Source: JACDAN01 sp963801855 (GTDB lineage Bacteria; Actinomycetota; Thermoleophilia; Gaiellales; Gaiellaceae). Taken from it: a DNA stretch of 64,000 bases. The notes under the pieces are model-generated. The model made no database searches and had not been told where the DNA came from. It saw only the letters and a list, made by a program, of their open reading frames with translations. Location of the stretch: contig CAWDGK010000002.1 in assembly GCA_963801855.1 (NCBI GenBank), positions 310,001 to 374,000 of the forward strand, in the 5' to 3' direction. The position numbers and the translations under genes are program-made. Within the stretch, counting starts at the first letter, position 1; each line of letters starts with the position of its first letter. Shown piece after piece: positions 18,292 to 26,625 of the stretch.

Positions 18292-18926
18292 GATTCGTCC
18301 CCTTCCAGGCTCTGGGCCAGCTCGTCGAGGCCGCGCCGCAAGCGGGAGTTCACCGTGCCCCGCGGGAGGTCGAGCATCCGGCCGATCTCCCCGGGCGTGT
18401 ACTCGAGGAGGTGGCGCAGGACGATCACCGCCCGGTGCTCCGGGGAGAGCTCGGCGAGGGCTGCCAGGACGGGTTGCGAATAGGGCGACGCCGACCCGGC
18501 GTCGCCGGCTGCGAGCTCGAGGGCCGGCTCGCCGACTTCGGCGCGGAGCGACCGGGCCCGCGCCCAGTCGATCGCGCGGTTGACGACGATCCTGTGGAGC
18601 CAGGGCCCGAACGGCCGGCGTCGATCGAAGCGGTCGAGAGTCCGGATCGCCGACAGGAATGCCTCCTGTGCGATGTCCTCCGCCGCTGCGGAGTCGTGCA
18701 CGACGAGATACGCGGCCCGGTACGCCCGGGTCCAGTGAGAGCGGAAGAGCGCCTCGAGGTCGGGCAGCGAGCCCGCCTGGGCGCCCCGGATCCAGGCGCG
18801 CTCGTCGGCTCGCATGCTCGCCATGGCGCGCTTGGCATACGAACGAGAGGGCTTGGGAGGTCCATCGCCCGAACTACGCGCATCAGGCGACCCGAGGTCC
18901 CGGGCAGAGCGCGGCTTCATCCCCAT
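18288..18926 (-). CDS. ECF-family RNA polymerase sigma factor
   Basis: The 212-residue protein contains sigma region 2 (LEALFRSHWTRAYRAAYLVV, DIAQEAFLSA for core and -10 contacts) and region 4 (LSPEHRAVIVLRHLLEYTPGEIGRMLDLPRGTVNSRLRRGL, a helix-turn-helix for the -35). The first 40 residues are poorly conserved, so the start could be one of the internal Met codons. It heads a minus-strand operon with a candidate anti-sigma factor, the TGA-containing peroxiredoxin, a membrane protein and tag. A redox or envelope stress role is plausible but not shown. Confidence 0.9.
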   Translation of the reverse strand: MGMKPRSARDLGSPDARSSGDGPPKPSRSYAKRAMASMRADERAWIRGAQAGSLPDLEALFRSHWTRAYRAAYLVVHDSAAAEDIAQEAFLSAIRTLDRFDRRRPFGPWLHRIVVNRAIDWARARSLRAEVGEPALELAAGDAGSASPYSQPVLAALAELSPEHRAVIVLRHLLEYTPGEIGRMLDLPRGTVNSRLRRGLDELAQSLEGDES

Positions 18927-18972
18927 ACTTTGATCCGAAAACGCCGCGAAACGGGCTCCGCCGAAAGGTCGT

Positions 18973-19110
18973 CGCCGCGGAACGGGCTCAGCCCGTTCCG
19001 CTCACCAGCTTTGCAGCCCCCGCCCTCATCGCCTACGGCAGGCCGCGCCGCGCGGCGCGAAGCGCCGCCCGGCTTCAGGAAGGTCGCGGAAAGTCGAAAG
19101 ACTTTCAGCG
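18973..19110 (-). repeat. Terminator-associated composite repeat, copy 3
   Basis: In minus orientation it reads: hairpin A (19110-19100 with 19095-19085, 10 of 11 pairs, loop TTTC), CTGAAGCCGGGCGGCGCTTC and the GC-rich module, a spacer, GCTGGTGAGCG, hairpin B (19001-18991 with 18987-18977, perfect) and GGCG. It starts 12 nt after the ybdK stop, like the other copies relative to their upstream genes. Compared with copy 2, hairpin B swaps an A-T pair for G-C, which keeps the pairing. Confidence 0.65.
19085..19110 (-). terminator. Hairpin A of repeat copy 3, ybdK terminator
   Basis: This imperfect 11-bp hairpin has one mismatch and the same TTTC loop as copy 2. It begins 12 nt after the ybdK-like stop. 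Confidence 0.5.
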
Positions 19111-19121
19111 AAACGGGGCCG

Positions 19122-20309
19122 CTACGCGGCCTCCGTCGCGTCGGCGATCTCTCGCGCGACCTCGACGATGTCGCGATTCGCGTTGAAGACGCGGAGCTGC
19201 CGGGCTGCGCCGTTGCCTCTCGACAGGATCTCCTCGATGCCCTCCAGCTCCCGGTCCGACCCGAGCTCTCGAGCATGCGGCTCGATCTCCTCGAGGCGGC
19301 GGCGCACGACCTGCGCCACGGGAACCCGGTTCCGCGCGCCCGTCCGCAGATCCATGATCGGCGCCTCCAGGCCGTAACGCACGGAGAGCCATTTGTTCTC
19401 CGTGGTGAGGATCCGGTGGTAGCTCTCGATCCCGCCCTCGGCCTCGGCCCACTCGGAGTAGTACTTGACGAGCGCCTGGCAGAACGCGGCGATCGCGATG
19501 GCGTCCTCCACGCGTGTCACGCAGTCGCAGATTCGGATCTCGACGGTGCCGAGACGCGGGTGTGGACGGATGTCCCACCAGATGTGCGTGTAGTCCGCGA
19601 TGCAGCCCGTCTTCTCGAGCTGACCGACGACCTCCGCGTAGTCCTCGTAGTCGCGGAACCGTGGCGGCGGGCCCGAGCGCGGGAAGGCGGCGAAGATCGG
19701 CTGGCGGGTCGACGCAAGGCCGGTCGGCTCGCCGCGCCAGAACGGCGAGCTGGCCGAGAGCCCCATCAGGAGCGGCAGGTCGACCAGGAGCCCGTTGACG
19801 ACGTGGATCGCCTTGTTCGGATCGTCGACCGCGACATGGACGTGGAGGCCGAAGATGAGCTCCCGGCGGGCCACGTACTGCATCTGGTCGACGAGCGCCC
19901 TGTAGCGGTCTCGCGCAGTGATGCGCTGTCGCTCGAAGAGGCTGAAGGGATGCGTGCCGGCGGAGCCCACGCGCAACCCGTTGTCCGAGGCGATCGTGCG
20001 GACCGCGGTTCGAAGCCGCCGGAGTTCCCGGTCGGCCTCGCCGGCAGTCCGGCAGACCGGTGTCGCCACCTCGAGGGTGGACTGCATCAGCTCGGGTTTC
20101 ATCTGCGCCTCGTCCTCGTGCCCGACGAACGCCGCGAGAACGGTGTCGATGCGCTGGACGAGATCGAAGGTCTCGTGGTCCAGCAGCATGTACTCCTCCT
20201 CGACGCCGAGCGTGTAGGCCTCGCCCTGGCCGAACTTGTGGTCGAGCACGCTGCCGCCCGTCGCGAATCCCTCGACGCCGGTGATCGACGGGGGCCACGC
20301 CTGTTTCAT
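19122..20309 (-). CDS. YbdK-family carboxylate-amine ligase (GCS2)
   Basis: The 395-residue protein belongs to the GCS2/YbdK group, ATP-dependent ligases related to glutamate-cysteine ligase. Hallmarks are LGVEEEYMLLD (metal-binding Glu), STLEVATPVC, GTHPFSLFERQRIT, GLHVHVAV and ENKWLSVRYGLEAP. The amine substrate is unknown; YbdK has weak gamma-glutamylcysteine activity. ATG 20309 gives an N-terminal extension of about 20 residues, and GTG codons nearer to LDHKFGQGEAYTLG are alternatives. CAGACT lies 8 nt upstream of the ATG as a possible -10. Confidence 0.9.
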   Translation of the reverse strand: MKQAWPPSITGVEGFATGGSVLDHKFGQGEAYTLGVEEEYMLLDHETFDLVQRIDTVLAAFVGHEDEAQMKPELMQSTLEVATPVCRTAGEADRELRRLRTAVRTIASDNGLRVGSAGTHPFSLFERQRITARDRYRALVDQMQYVARRELIFGLHVHVAVDDPNKAIHVVNGLLVDLPLLMGLSASSPFWRGEPTGLASTRQPIFAAFPRSGPPPRFRDYEDYAEVVGQLEKTGCIADYTHIWWDIRPHPRLGTVEIRICDCVTRVEDAIAIAAFCQALVKYYSEWAEAEGGIESYHRILTTENKWLSVRYGLEAPIMDLRTGARNRVPVAQVVRRRLEEIEPHARELGSDRELEGIEEILSRGNGAARQLRVFNANRDIVEVAREIADATEAA

Positions 20310-20315
20310 GGGGCG

Positions 20316-20702
20316 TCAGTCTGACAGCACCGCGTCGGCTTCGATCTCCACGAGCCAGCGAGGGTCGAGGAGACCTGCGACGACGATGCCCGAGGTCGCC
20401 GGCAGAACGTCCCCGAAAACCTCCCGGTGTGCGCGGGCGACGTCCTCGAGCGAGGTGGCGTCCAGCAGGTAGATCCGTGTGCGAACGACGTGCTCTGGGC
20501 GGGCGCCGGCCTGCTCCAGCGCGCCGACGATGATCTGGAGGCAGAGCCGCGCCTGCTCGTACGCGCCTTCAGGCGGAGCACTGCCGTCCGCCGGGATCGG
20601 CGCGGTGCCCGAGACGAAAACGTGATCCCCGGCGACGACGGCGCGCGAGTAGCCGACGACGGGCTCCATCGGGGAGTGACCGGGGATGCGACGGTGCGGC
20701 AC
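20316..20702 (-). CDS. RidA family protein
   Basis: The 128-residue protein has the Rid fold: GYSRAVVAGDHVFVSGTAPI at the N-terminus, QARLCLQIIVGALEQAGA in the helix, and the late VRTRIYLLD. RidA proteins hydrolyse reactive enamine/imine intermediates from PLP enzymes. The catalytic Arg (VVRTRIYL) is present. The GTG start is 20 bp from the divergent hydrolase GTG, with overlapping -10 elements. Confidence 0.9.
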   Translation of the reverse strand: MPHRRIPGHSPMEPVVGYSRAVVAGDHVFVSGTAPIPADGSAPPEGAYEQARLCLQIIVGALEQAGARPEHVVRTRIYLLDATSLEDVARAHREVFGDVLPATSGIVVAGLLDPRWLVEIEADAVLSD

Positions 20703-20707
20703 CCGCT

Positions 20708-20714
20708 TAGTATC
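20708..20714. promoter_or_regulatory. Overlapping bidirectional -10 elements (TAGTAT / GATACT)
   Basis: On the plus strand TAGTAT (20708-20713) is 8 nt before GTG 20722. On the minus strand GATACT (20714-20709) is 6 nt before GTG 20702. The geometry is identical to the pairs at 4937/4957 and 27136/27156. Confidence 0.45.
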
Positions 20715-20721
20715 GGCCGCC

Positions 20722-21534
20722 GTGGACGCGCTACGTCAAGTGGACGATTGGCCGGCGGAGAGCGTTTCTGTCGCGGTCGTCTCGAACGGCGAGGTGCGTG
20801 CGACGCGCGGCGACGCCGCCCGCGAGTACCGCTGGGCGTCCGTCACGAAGCCCGTGACGGCACTCGCCGTCCTGGTCGCCGCCGAGGAAGGCACGGTCGA
20901 CCTGGACGAGCCGGCCGGCCCGCCCGGCTCCACGGTTCGGCATCTGCTGGCGCATGCGTCGGGGCTTCCCTTCGAGGGGCGGGAGCCGATCGCGAAGCCG
21001 GTCGCCCGGCGGATCTACTCGAACTCGGGGTTCGACGTCCTCGCCGAGGTCGTCGAGTCGCACGCCGAGATGCCCTTCGCCGAGTACCTCCAGCAAGCCG
21101 TGCTCGCTCCCCTCGGGATGAAGGCGGAGCTGCGCGGCTCCGCAGGCTCGGATCTCTTCGGCAGCCTCGAGGACCTCGTCCGGCTTGCCGGTGAATGCCT
21201 GGCGCCGACGATCGTCGCGCCGGAGACGCTCGCCGAGGCGATCACGGTGCAGTTCCCGGGCCTCTCGGGCGTGCTTCCGTCCATGGGGCGCTTCGACCCG
21301 AACGACTGGGGCCTCGGGTTCGAGCTCAGGGACGGCAAGCCCGGTCACTGGTCGGGCACGCTGCCCTCCGAGCGGACATTCGGGCACTGGGGTGGAAGCG
21401 GCACCTTCCTCTGGGTCGATCCGGATCGCGCCCTCGCTCTCGCGTGCCTCACCGACCTCGAGTTCGGCGACTGGGCGCTCGAGGCGTGGCCCCGTCTTTC
21501 GGACGCAGTCGTCGAGGAGGCTGCTAGCGCCTGA
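20722..21534 (+). CDS. Beta-lactamase-fold serine hydrolase
   Basis: The 270-residue protein belongs to the class C beta-lactamase / penicillin-binding-protein-like group. It has the SxxK motif in WASVTKPVTALA, YSN in RIYSNSGFDVLAEVV (Tyr motif), and HWGGSGTFLWVD near the C-terminus as the KTG-equivalent box. No signal peptide is seen, so it is probably a cytosolic esterase or peptidase. GTG 20722 follows the -10 element by 8 nt. It converges with the cupredoxin gene, overlapping by 11 nt. Confidence 0.88.
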   Translation: MDALRQVDDWPAESVSVAVVSNGEVRATRGDAAREYRWASVTKPVTALAVLVAAEEGTVDLDEPAGPPGSTVRHLLAHASGLPFEGREPIAKPVARRIYSNSGFDVLAEVVESHAEMPFAEYLQQAVLAPLGMKAELRGSAGSDLFGSLEDLVRLAGECLAPTIVAPETLAEAITVQFPGLSGVLPSMGRFDPNDWGLGFELRDGKPGHWSGTLPSERTFGHWGGSGTFLWVDPDRALALACLTDLEFGDWALEAWPRLSDAVVEEAASA

Positions 21535-21886
21535 CTCGAAGCGTCGCGCGCATCCCCTGAACCCGGTGATCCGCCACCTCGCACCAGAGCCGGTACGAGC
21601 CGGGGCGAAGGCGAATCGAGAGCGTCGCCCGCTGGCCGGGGAGAATCTTCGCGAGCCGCCAGGACCTCGTCCCACCGATTCGCCTGATCATCAGATCGTG
21701 TTCGTCCTCGCCGTAGTTCACGAGCTCGATCAGCGCCGGGCCCTGCCGCACCGACAACCGCGAGAGGCGGTACTCGAACTCGAGCGCGGACACCTGCACC
21801 CGCGACGGTCCCCGGGCGGCCATGACCGGCGCGGCGGCGCCGACGAGCGCAAGGAACGTGAGCGCGAGGAGCGCGATGCGTCTCAA
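21524..21886 (-). CDS. Secreted cupredoxin-like copper protein
   Basis: The 120-residue protein has a signal peptide (RRIALLALTFLALVGAAAPVMA) and a small beta-sandwich. The ligand pattern of a type 1 copper site is visible: His in GEDEHDLMI, then Cys, His and Met in LWCEVADHRVQGM. It is the third gene after DUF1800 and DUF1501. TTG 21886 overlaps the DUF1501 stop (TTGA), which indicates coupling. The copper role is inferred from the ligand set. Confidence 0.85.
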   Translation of the reverse strand: MRRIALLALTFLALVGAAAPVMAARGPSRVQVSALEFEYRLSRLSVRQGPALIELVNYGEDEHDLMIRRIGGTRSWRLAKILPGQRATLSIRLRPGSYRLWCEVADHRVQGMRATLRVRR

Positions 21887-23259
21887 CGGACGAGCTCCAG
21901 CCGCTTGTAGGCCCTGGCGTTGGGGATGGCACCGGCCGCGTCGAAGTCGAACCATTGCTCGAGCAGCGACGTGTAGATGCTCCGGTAGTCGACGGTCGCC
22001 TTCAGGTTCCCGTTCTTGTCGAGCCCGTCCTTGAGCTTCGGCAGCTCGCCGATCATCGTTCCGCGGGCGCGGGTGCCCATCAGCATCGCGACCCCGGCGG
22101 CGCCGTGGTCGGTGCCACGCGAGCCGTTCTCTTCGGCGCGTCGCCCGAACTCGGACCAGACCAGGGTGAGCACCCGGTCGGCGAGGCCGCGGGCTTCGAG
22201 GTCGCGCTGGAACGCGAGCAGGCTGTCGCCGGTCAGCCTCAGACCCTGAGCGAGGTCGTCGGACTGATCGGAATGCGTGTCGTACATCCCGTAGGCGCGG
22301 AGCGCGACGCAGCGGAGCGGGAGCCCCCCGGCGAGCATGGCCGCAAGTCCTGCAAGCTTCTGGGGAAAGCCGCTGCGGTGCTGCGGGTAGGCAACCGGGC
22401 TGCCGAACCCCTTGCCGTTGAAGGGTGCGAGCTGGTGCCGGAGGCGCTGCGCCTGGGTGGCGGTCGACGCGACCGAGGCAAGTGCCTTGTCGCCCGAGCC
22501 GCGTGCGCCGCCGAGCGGTGCAAGCGTGTCCAGCATCTGACTTTCGACCTCGCCCCAGACACCCGGAGCCCAGAACCGGTAGCCATCCGCGCCACGAAGC
22601 GCGGCGACAGGCGCGGTTCTGGTGGCGAGCGGAGGCGCAAGCTCGCCGTCGAGGCTCAGTCCCTGGAGAGGATTGTCGGGTCGGCCGGCCCTGTCGAGGT
22701 ACCGGCCGAGCCAGCCGGTACGGAGACCGGGATTCGTCGCCCCGACCTCCCAGTAGTGGCGAGAGGTGAAGTGGGACTGGTCGGCGTCCGTGTACCCAAC
22801 GGTCGGAAGAACCGTGAGCTTGCCCTCGAGATGGAGTGTCCGCAGCGCCGCAGCCTCGGGGTGCCACCGCAGGCGCGGGTCCTCGGTGAACGCGAGGCCG
22901 GAGTCCGGAAGCGCGAGCTTCGGCCTCAGGCGCCGGTAGTCGGGGTCGCCGACGGGGGCGAGCAACGAGAGGGAGTCCGCTCCGCCGTCCAGGAAGACGC
23001 TGACGAGTACCGGCTGCGACGGCGCAGCGGCCTCGGCCGCCTCGAGGATGCCGTCCTCGAAGCCGGGGAGCGCGAACGAGCCGGCCCCGTAGACGGCAAG
23101 CGCGAGCCCGGCCGAGCGAAGGAGGATCTCCCTCCGGTCGAGGCCGGTCCCGGCCGGAACCGGCATGCCCTGCTCGATTGCGGGCAGGCCCGAGCCCGCC
23201 TCGGCGACGGCGCGGTGAAGGAGGGAGGAGCGTGAGAATTCGGTGCAGCAGCGGCTCAT
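21883..23259 (-). CDS. DUF1501 family protein
   Basis: The 458-residue protein has a Tat-like or hydrophobic N-terminal region (RREILLRSAGLALAVYGAG) followed by an alkaline-phosphatase-superfamily-like fold typical of DUF1501 (VSVFLDGGADSLSLLAP, DQSHFTSRHYWEVGATN, VWSEFGRRAEENGSRGTDHG). DUF1501 genes almost always pair with DUF1800, as here, and the pair is thought to act at the cell surface, but the function is unknown. The gap to the DUF1800 stop is 3 nt. Confidence 0.92.
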   Translation of the reverse strand: MSRCCTEFSRSSLLHRAVAEAGSGLPAIEQGMPVPAGTGLDRREILLRSAGLALAVYGAGSFALPGFEDGILEAAEAAAPSQPVLVSVFLDGGADSLSLLAPVGDPDYRRLRPKLALPDSGLAFTEDPRLRWHPEAAALRTLHLEGKLTVLPTVGYTDADQSHFTSRHYWEVGATNPGLRTGWLGRYLDRAGRPDNPLQGLSLDGELAPPLATRTAPVAALRGADGYRFWAPGVWGEVESQMLDTLAPLGGARGSGDKALASVASTATQAQRLRHQLAPFNGKGFGSPVAYPQHRSGFPQKLAGLAAMLAGGLPLRCVALRAYGMYDTHSDQSDDLAQGLRLTGDSLLAFQRDLEARGLADRVLTLVWSEFGRRAEENGSRGTDHGAAGVAMLMGTRARGTMIGELPKLKDGLDKNGNLKATVDYRSIYTSLLEQWFDFDAAGAIPNARAYKRLELVR

Positions 23260-23262
23260 GGG

Positions 23263-24613
23263 TCAGCTCGTCTGGAGGTCCGGGGAGACGGCGATCATGT
23301 GGCGGAGCGAGTTCTCGATCAGTGCGGGGTAGCTCTTCTTCTTCCAGCTCGCGTTTGCGGTCGCGAGTGCGCGATCCGTGTAGCCGCGAAGCACGCGCCG
23401 GGTACCCGGCGAAAGCCGTGGATCTCCCCAGAAGTCGAGAGCTCGCGTCAGGAGCTGATCGGCGTCGAGCGGGCCCCTCACCTTGTTCGGGTCGAGCGCG
23501 GCCGGCCGCGTGACGCGCCCGGCGATCTCCCAGCGAGCGAGATACGTGGCCGTGTCGAGCCAGCGGTCGTCGTTCCACCCCGAGACGTTCGGCGGGTAGA
23601 AGAGCTGCTGGCCCGCATTCGCGCAGAGCCAGGTCCAGGACTCGGTGTCGACGCCCCGTCCGGCGGCTCGCAGGAGGCCGGCGGTGTAGACGACCGGGGG
23701 CTTGACCATGCGCGGGCCGTCGTAGAGGAGCGGGTGGCGGAGAATCGCCTCGACGACCGGTCGTACCGCGTAGCGGTTTCGGACGTAGAGCCGCTCGAGC
23801 GCGCGCTGCGTCGAGCGCGGCGGCGCGGTGGGAACGAAGTAGCCCCACAGCTTCGGCACGAAGAAGGACGGGTGGCGAGGGTGGGCGGTGCAGAGACGGA
23901 CTGCGTCGCGCCAGTCGAACCGGCCCCGGCGCCCGAAGACGCGCTTCGAGCCGACGTCGTGGCGCTCTCGGTCGAAGCGGAAGCGGGTCGGGCCGACGCC
24001 TTCGCGCCAGTCGTTCCTGAAGTCCGGTGAGCGCACGTGCCTGCTCGCGGACGTCTCGCTCGGTGTATCCGCGCCCGGAGCCGAGCGTGAAGAGCTCCAT
24101 CAACTCGCGGGCGTAGTTCTCGTTCGGCGACCACTTGGAGTTCTCGGTGCCGGAGAGCCAGAGGAGCATCGCCGGATCCCGCGTGACCGCGGTGACGAGC
24201 TGAGTGAACGAGCCCAGCCAGTAGCGGCGAAAGAGCGCGTTCTGGCGGAGCATCAGGTTCTGCGAGCCGACCCCGTCGTTCGACGTTGCGAACCAGTCGT
24301 GCCACACGAGCGTCATGCGCTCCATCAGCGGCCGGTTGCCGCGGACCATCCGGTCGAGCCACCAGAGGTGGTCGTGGCCCCACGCGTCGCGCGGGGCGAG
24401 CGGGCGTCCCTTCTCGTCCTTCGCCGCCGGGCCGACGAATCGCTGACGGCCTGCGCGGGTCAGTGCGTGGACGGCGTCGTCGAGCCCGCGCTTGGCGAGT
24501 GCTTCGGCTTCGCCTCGCCTCGGCCCGAATCCGGCACGCCAAAGCAGGCGCTCGGCCTGCTCCGGGCCGAACTCTCCGTGGTACACGGGAACCTTGGTTG
24601 CCGACTGCGTCAA
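23263..24613 (-). CDS. DUF1800 family protein (one frame break)
   Basis: This protein of about 450 residues has the family opening HGEFGPEQAERLLWRAGFGP, the block WHDWFATSNDGVG, ENYARELMELFTLG, and later VKPPVVYTAGLLRAAG and LFYPPNVSGWN. The frame breaks near 24029, where CACCGGACTTCAGG should lose one base to give ALTGFRNDWREG. It is the first gene of the DUF1800-DUF1501-cupredoxin operon. TTG 24613 is the start giving TQSATKVPVYHGEFG. Confidence 0.88.
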
Positions 24614-24617
24614 AACG

Positions 24618-24632
24618 TGACTCTTCGAGTCA
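24618..24632. promoter_or_regulatory. Inverted repeat TGACTC-TTC-GAGTCA upstream of the DUF1800 operon
   Basis: These perfect 6-bp arms are separated by 3 nt and lie 4 nt upstream of the TTG start. The repeat could be an operator or an mRNA hairpin; sequence alone does not tell. Confidence 0.3.
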
Positions 24633-24718
24633 GTTCGGCCGTTTTTGCCACCCGGGCATCCCTCGAATGGGGGATACCCGTTTCAAGTCATAGGGCCCGG
24701 GGAACCGAATACGTCGAG

Positions 24719-24823
24719 ATGGAGATCGCAGGACTCGGAATCGCGATGATCGCCGTGAGCATCCTGCTGCTCGTCTGGGCCTTCCCGAGCCTCCCGGCCC
24801 GGGAACCCGCTCGCCGCCGGTAA
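24719..24823 (+). CDS. Small single-span membrane peptide (34 aa), hypothetical
   Basis: The ATG opens a 34-residue frame, MEIAGLGIAMIAVSILLLVW and then a proline/arginine-rich tail (FPSLPAREPARRR). That gives one membrane helix with a positively charged C-terminus. It sits in the gap between the divergent DUF1800 operon and the cyclase gene, 38 nt before the cyclase. There is no homology to rely on. Support comes only from the clean topology and from a CCGAATAC block upstream that could be a promoter. Confidence 0.4.
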   Translation: MEIAGLGIAMIAVSILLLVWAFPSLPAREPARRR

Positions 24824-24861
24824 CGCTCGCAAGTAAGCGGCACCTCAGACAGAGTTAGCCC

Positions 24862-26625
24862 GTGACGCAAGGTCGCTGGCGTCTTCGTGTCCTCCTCTTC
24901 CTCGCCGTTGGCCTCGGCGCGACCGGGCTCTGGCTCGTCGCCTACGGGACTGCGATCTTCCGCGACCTCGACCTCGACACCGTCGATGCACGGTTCTCGA
25001 TTCGCGGCGAGAAGGAGCCGCCGACGAACCTCGCCGTCGTCGGCATCGACGACGTCACGTTCAGCGACCTCGACAAGTATCCGCTCCCGCGCTCGTTCCA
25101 CGGCCGGGTGATCCGGCGGCTGAAGGCGGACGGGGCGAAGCTGATCGCGTACGACGTCCAGTTCAGCGAGCCGTCCGAGGCGAACGAGGACAACGTGTTC
25201 ATGGACGCAGCTCGCGCGGCCGGGAACGTCGTCTTCGCGACCACGGAGGTCGATGACCGCGGGCTCGGCGCGTTCCTCGGGGAGGAGGAGGGGATCCGCT
25301 ACGCGCGGACTCGGGTCGGGAACGGGAACTACCGGACCGACCCCGGCGGAATCATCCGGCGCCTCGCCTACAGAATCGACAAGCTCGAGAGCTTTGCGGT
25401 GACGGCCGCCGAGCGTTTCACGGGCCGGCAGGTGGAGCCCTTCGGCGACGACGCGACCTGGATCGACTACTACGGGCCGCCCGAGACGGTTCCCACCTAC
25501 TCGTTCTCACAGATCTACCGGGGCACCTTCGAGCCGGGAACGTTCCGCGGGAAGATCGTGGTCGTGGGCGCCTCCGCGCCAACCCTCCAGGACCTCCATC
25601 CGACCTCGTTCGGGGACGACGAGATGTCCGGGCCGGAGATTCAGGCCAACGCGATCGCGACGGTGCTGGCCGGGTTGCCCCTTCAGAGCGTGTCGGGCTT
25701 GGTGAACATCCTCCTGATCCTCGTCCTGGGAATGCTCGTTCCCGTTGCGAGCCTGAAGCTGGCGCTCCGTGGCACGCTGATCGTTGCGCTGCTCGCTGCG
25801 GCAGCGCTCCTGCTCGGCACGCACTTCGCCTTTCTCTCGGGTTGGATCACCACGTTCGTCTATCCGTTCGGCGCGCTCGCGATGTCCTCCGTCGGCGCCA
25901 TCGGAGCGCACTACCTGCTCGCCGCCTTCGAGCGGGAGCGGGTGCGCGACGTCTTCGCGCGCTTCGTGCCGGCCGCCGTCGTCGACGAGGTCTTGAAGCG
26001 GACGGACGGCGACCTCCGCCTCGGCGGCGTCACGATCGAAGCGACCGTGATGTTCACCGACCTGCGCGGCTTCACATCCGTCTCTGAGGCGCTTCCCGCC
26101 GCGGAGGTGATCCAGATCGTCAACCACTACCTCGACGAGATGACGCAGGCGATCCAGGAGCACAACGGAACGCTCGTCTCCTACGAAGGCGACGGGATCA
26201 TGGCCGTGTTCGGCGCGCCCATCGAGCAGCCCGATCACGCCGACCGCGCGATCGCAACGGCCCGCGAGATGCTCGAAGTTCGGCTCCCGCGTTTCAACGA
26301 CTGGCTCCAGGAGCAGGAGATCGCGAGCGGCTTCTACATGGGAATCGGCCTCAACAGCGGCGACGTCGTCTCTGGCAACGTCGGCTCCGAGAACCGGCTC
26401 GAGTACACGGCGATCGGCGACACCACCAACACCGCCGCCCGGCTCCAGGGGATGACCAAGGGCACGCCGCACTCGGTCTTCATCTCGGACACGACGCGCC
26501 TCCTGCTCCAGGAGGAGGTGACCGACCTCGTCTTCGTCGACGAGATGGAAGTGCGCGGCCGGCAGGCGAAGGTGAAGCTCTGGTCGCTACCCGTGGGCGT
26601 CAAGACGACGGCGCACGCGAACTAG
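24862..26625 (+). CDS. CHASE2-domain class III adenylate/guanylate cyclase
   Basis: This 587-residue membrane cyclase has an N-terminal helix (about 7-28), an extracellular CHASE2 sensor (about 45-270), three membrane helices (about 275-350) and a C-terminal class III catalytic domain (about 390-560). Catalytic features are visible: VMFTDLRGFTSVSE (metal Asp), YEGDGIMAVFGAP (second metal Asp) and GIGLNSGDVVSGNVGS. The base-specificity residues were not resolved, so cAMP is assumed rather than shown. Its stop shares the tetramer CTAG with the cyclic-nucleotide-binding gene on the other strand. Confidence 0.92.
   Translation: MTQGRWRLRVLLFLAVGLGATGLWLVAYGTAIFRDLDLDTVDARFSIRGEKEPPTNLAVVGIDDVTFSDLDKYPLPRSFHGRVIRRLKADGAKLIAYDVQFSEPSEANEDNVFMDAARAAGNVVFATTEVDDRGLGAFLGEEEGIRYARTRVGNGNYRTDPGGIIRRLAYRIDKLESFAVTAAERFTGRQVEPFGDDATWIDYYGPPETVPTYSFSQIYRGTFEPGTFRGKIVVVGASAPTLQDLHPTSFGDDEMSGPEIQANAIATVLAGLPLQSVSGLVNILLILVLGMLVPVASLKLALRGTLIVALLAAAALLLGTHFAFLSGWITTFVYPFGALAMSSVGAIGAHYLLAAFERERVRDVFARFVPAAVVDEVLKRTDGDLRLGGVTIEATVMFTDLRGFTSVSEALPAAEVIQIVNHYLDEMTQAIQEHNGTLVSYEGDGIMAVFGAPIEQPDHADRAIATAREMLEVRLPRFNDWLQEQEIASGFYMGIGLNSGDVVSGNVGSENRLEYTAIGDTTNTAARLQGMTKGTPHSVFISDTTRLLLQEEVTDLVFVDEMEVRGRQAKVKLWSLPVGVKTTAHAN

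Noticed and set aside
21524..24613. 1029-codon minus-strand frame as one protein
   Set aside because: Its middle is out of frame with DUF1501. It merges the DUF1800 N-terminus with the cupredoxin by chance.
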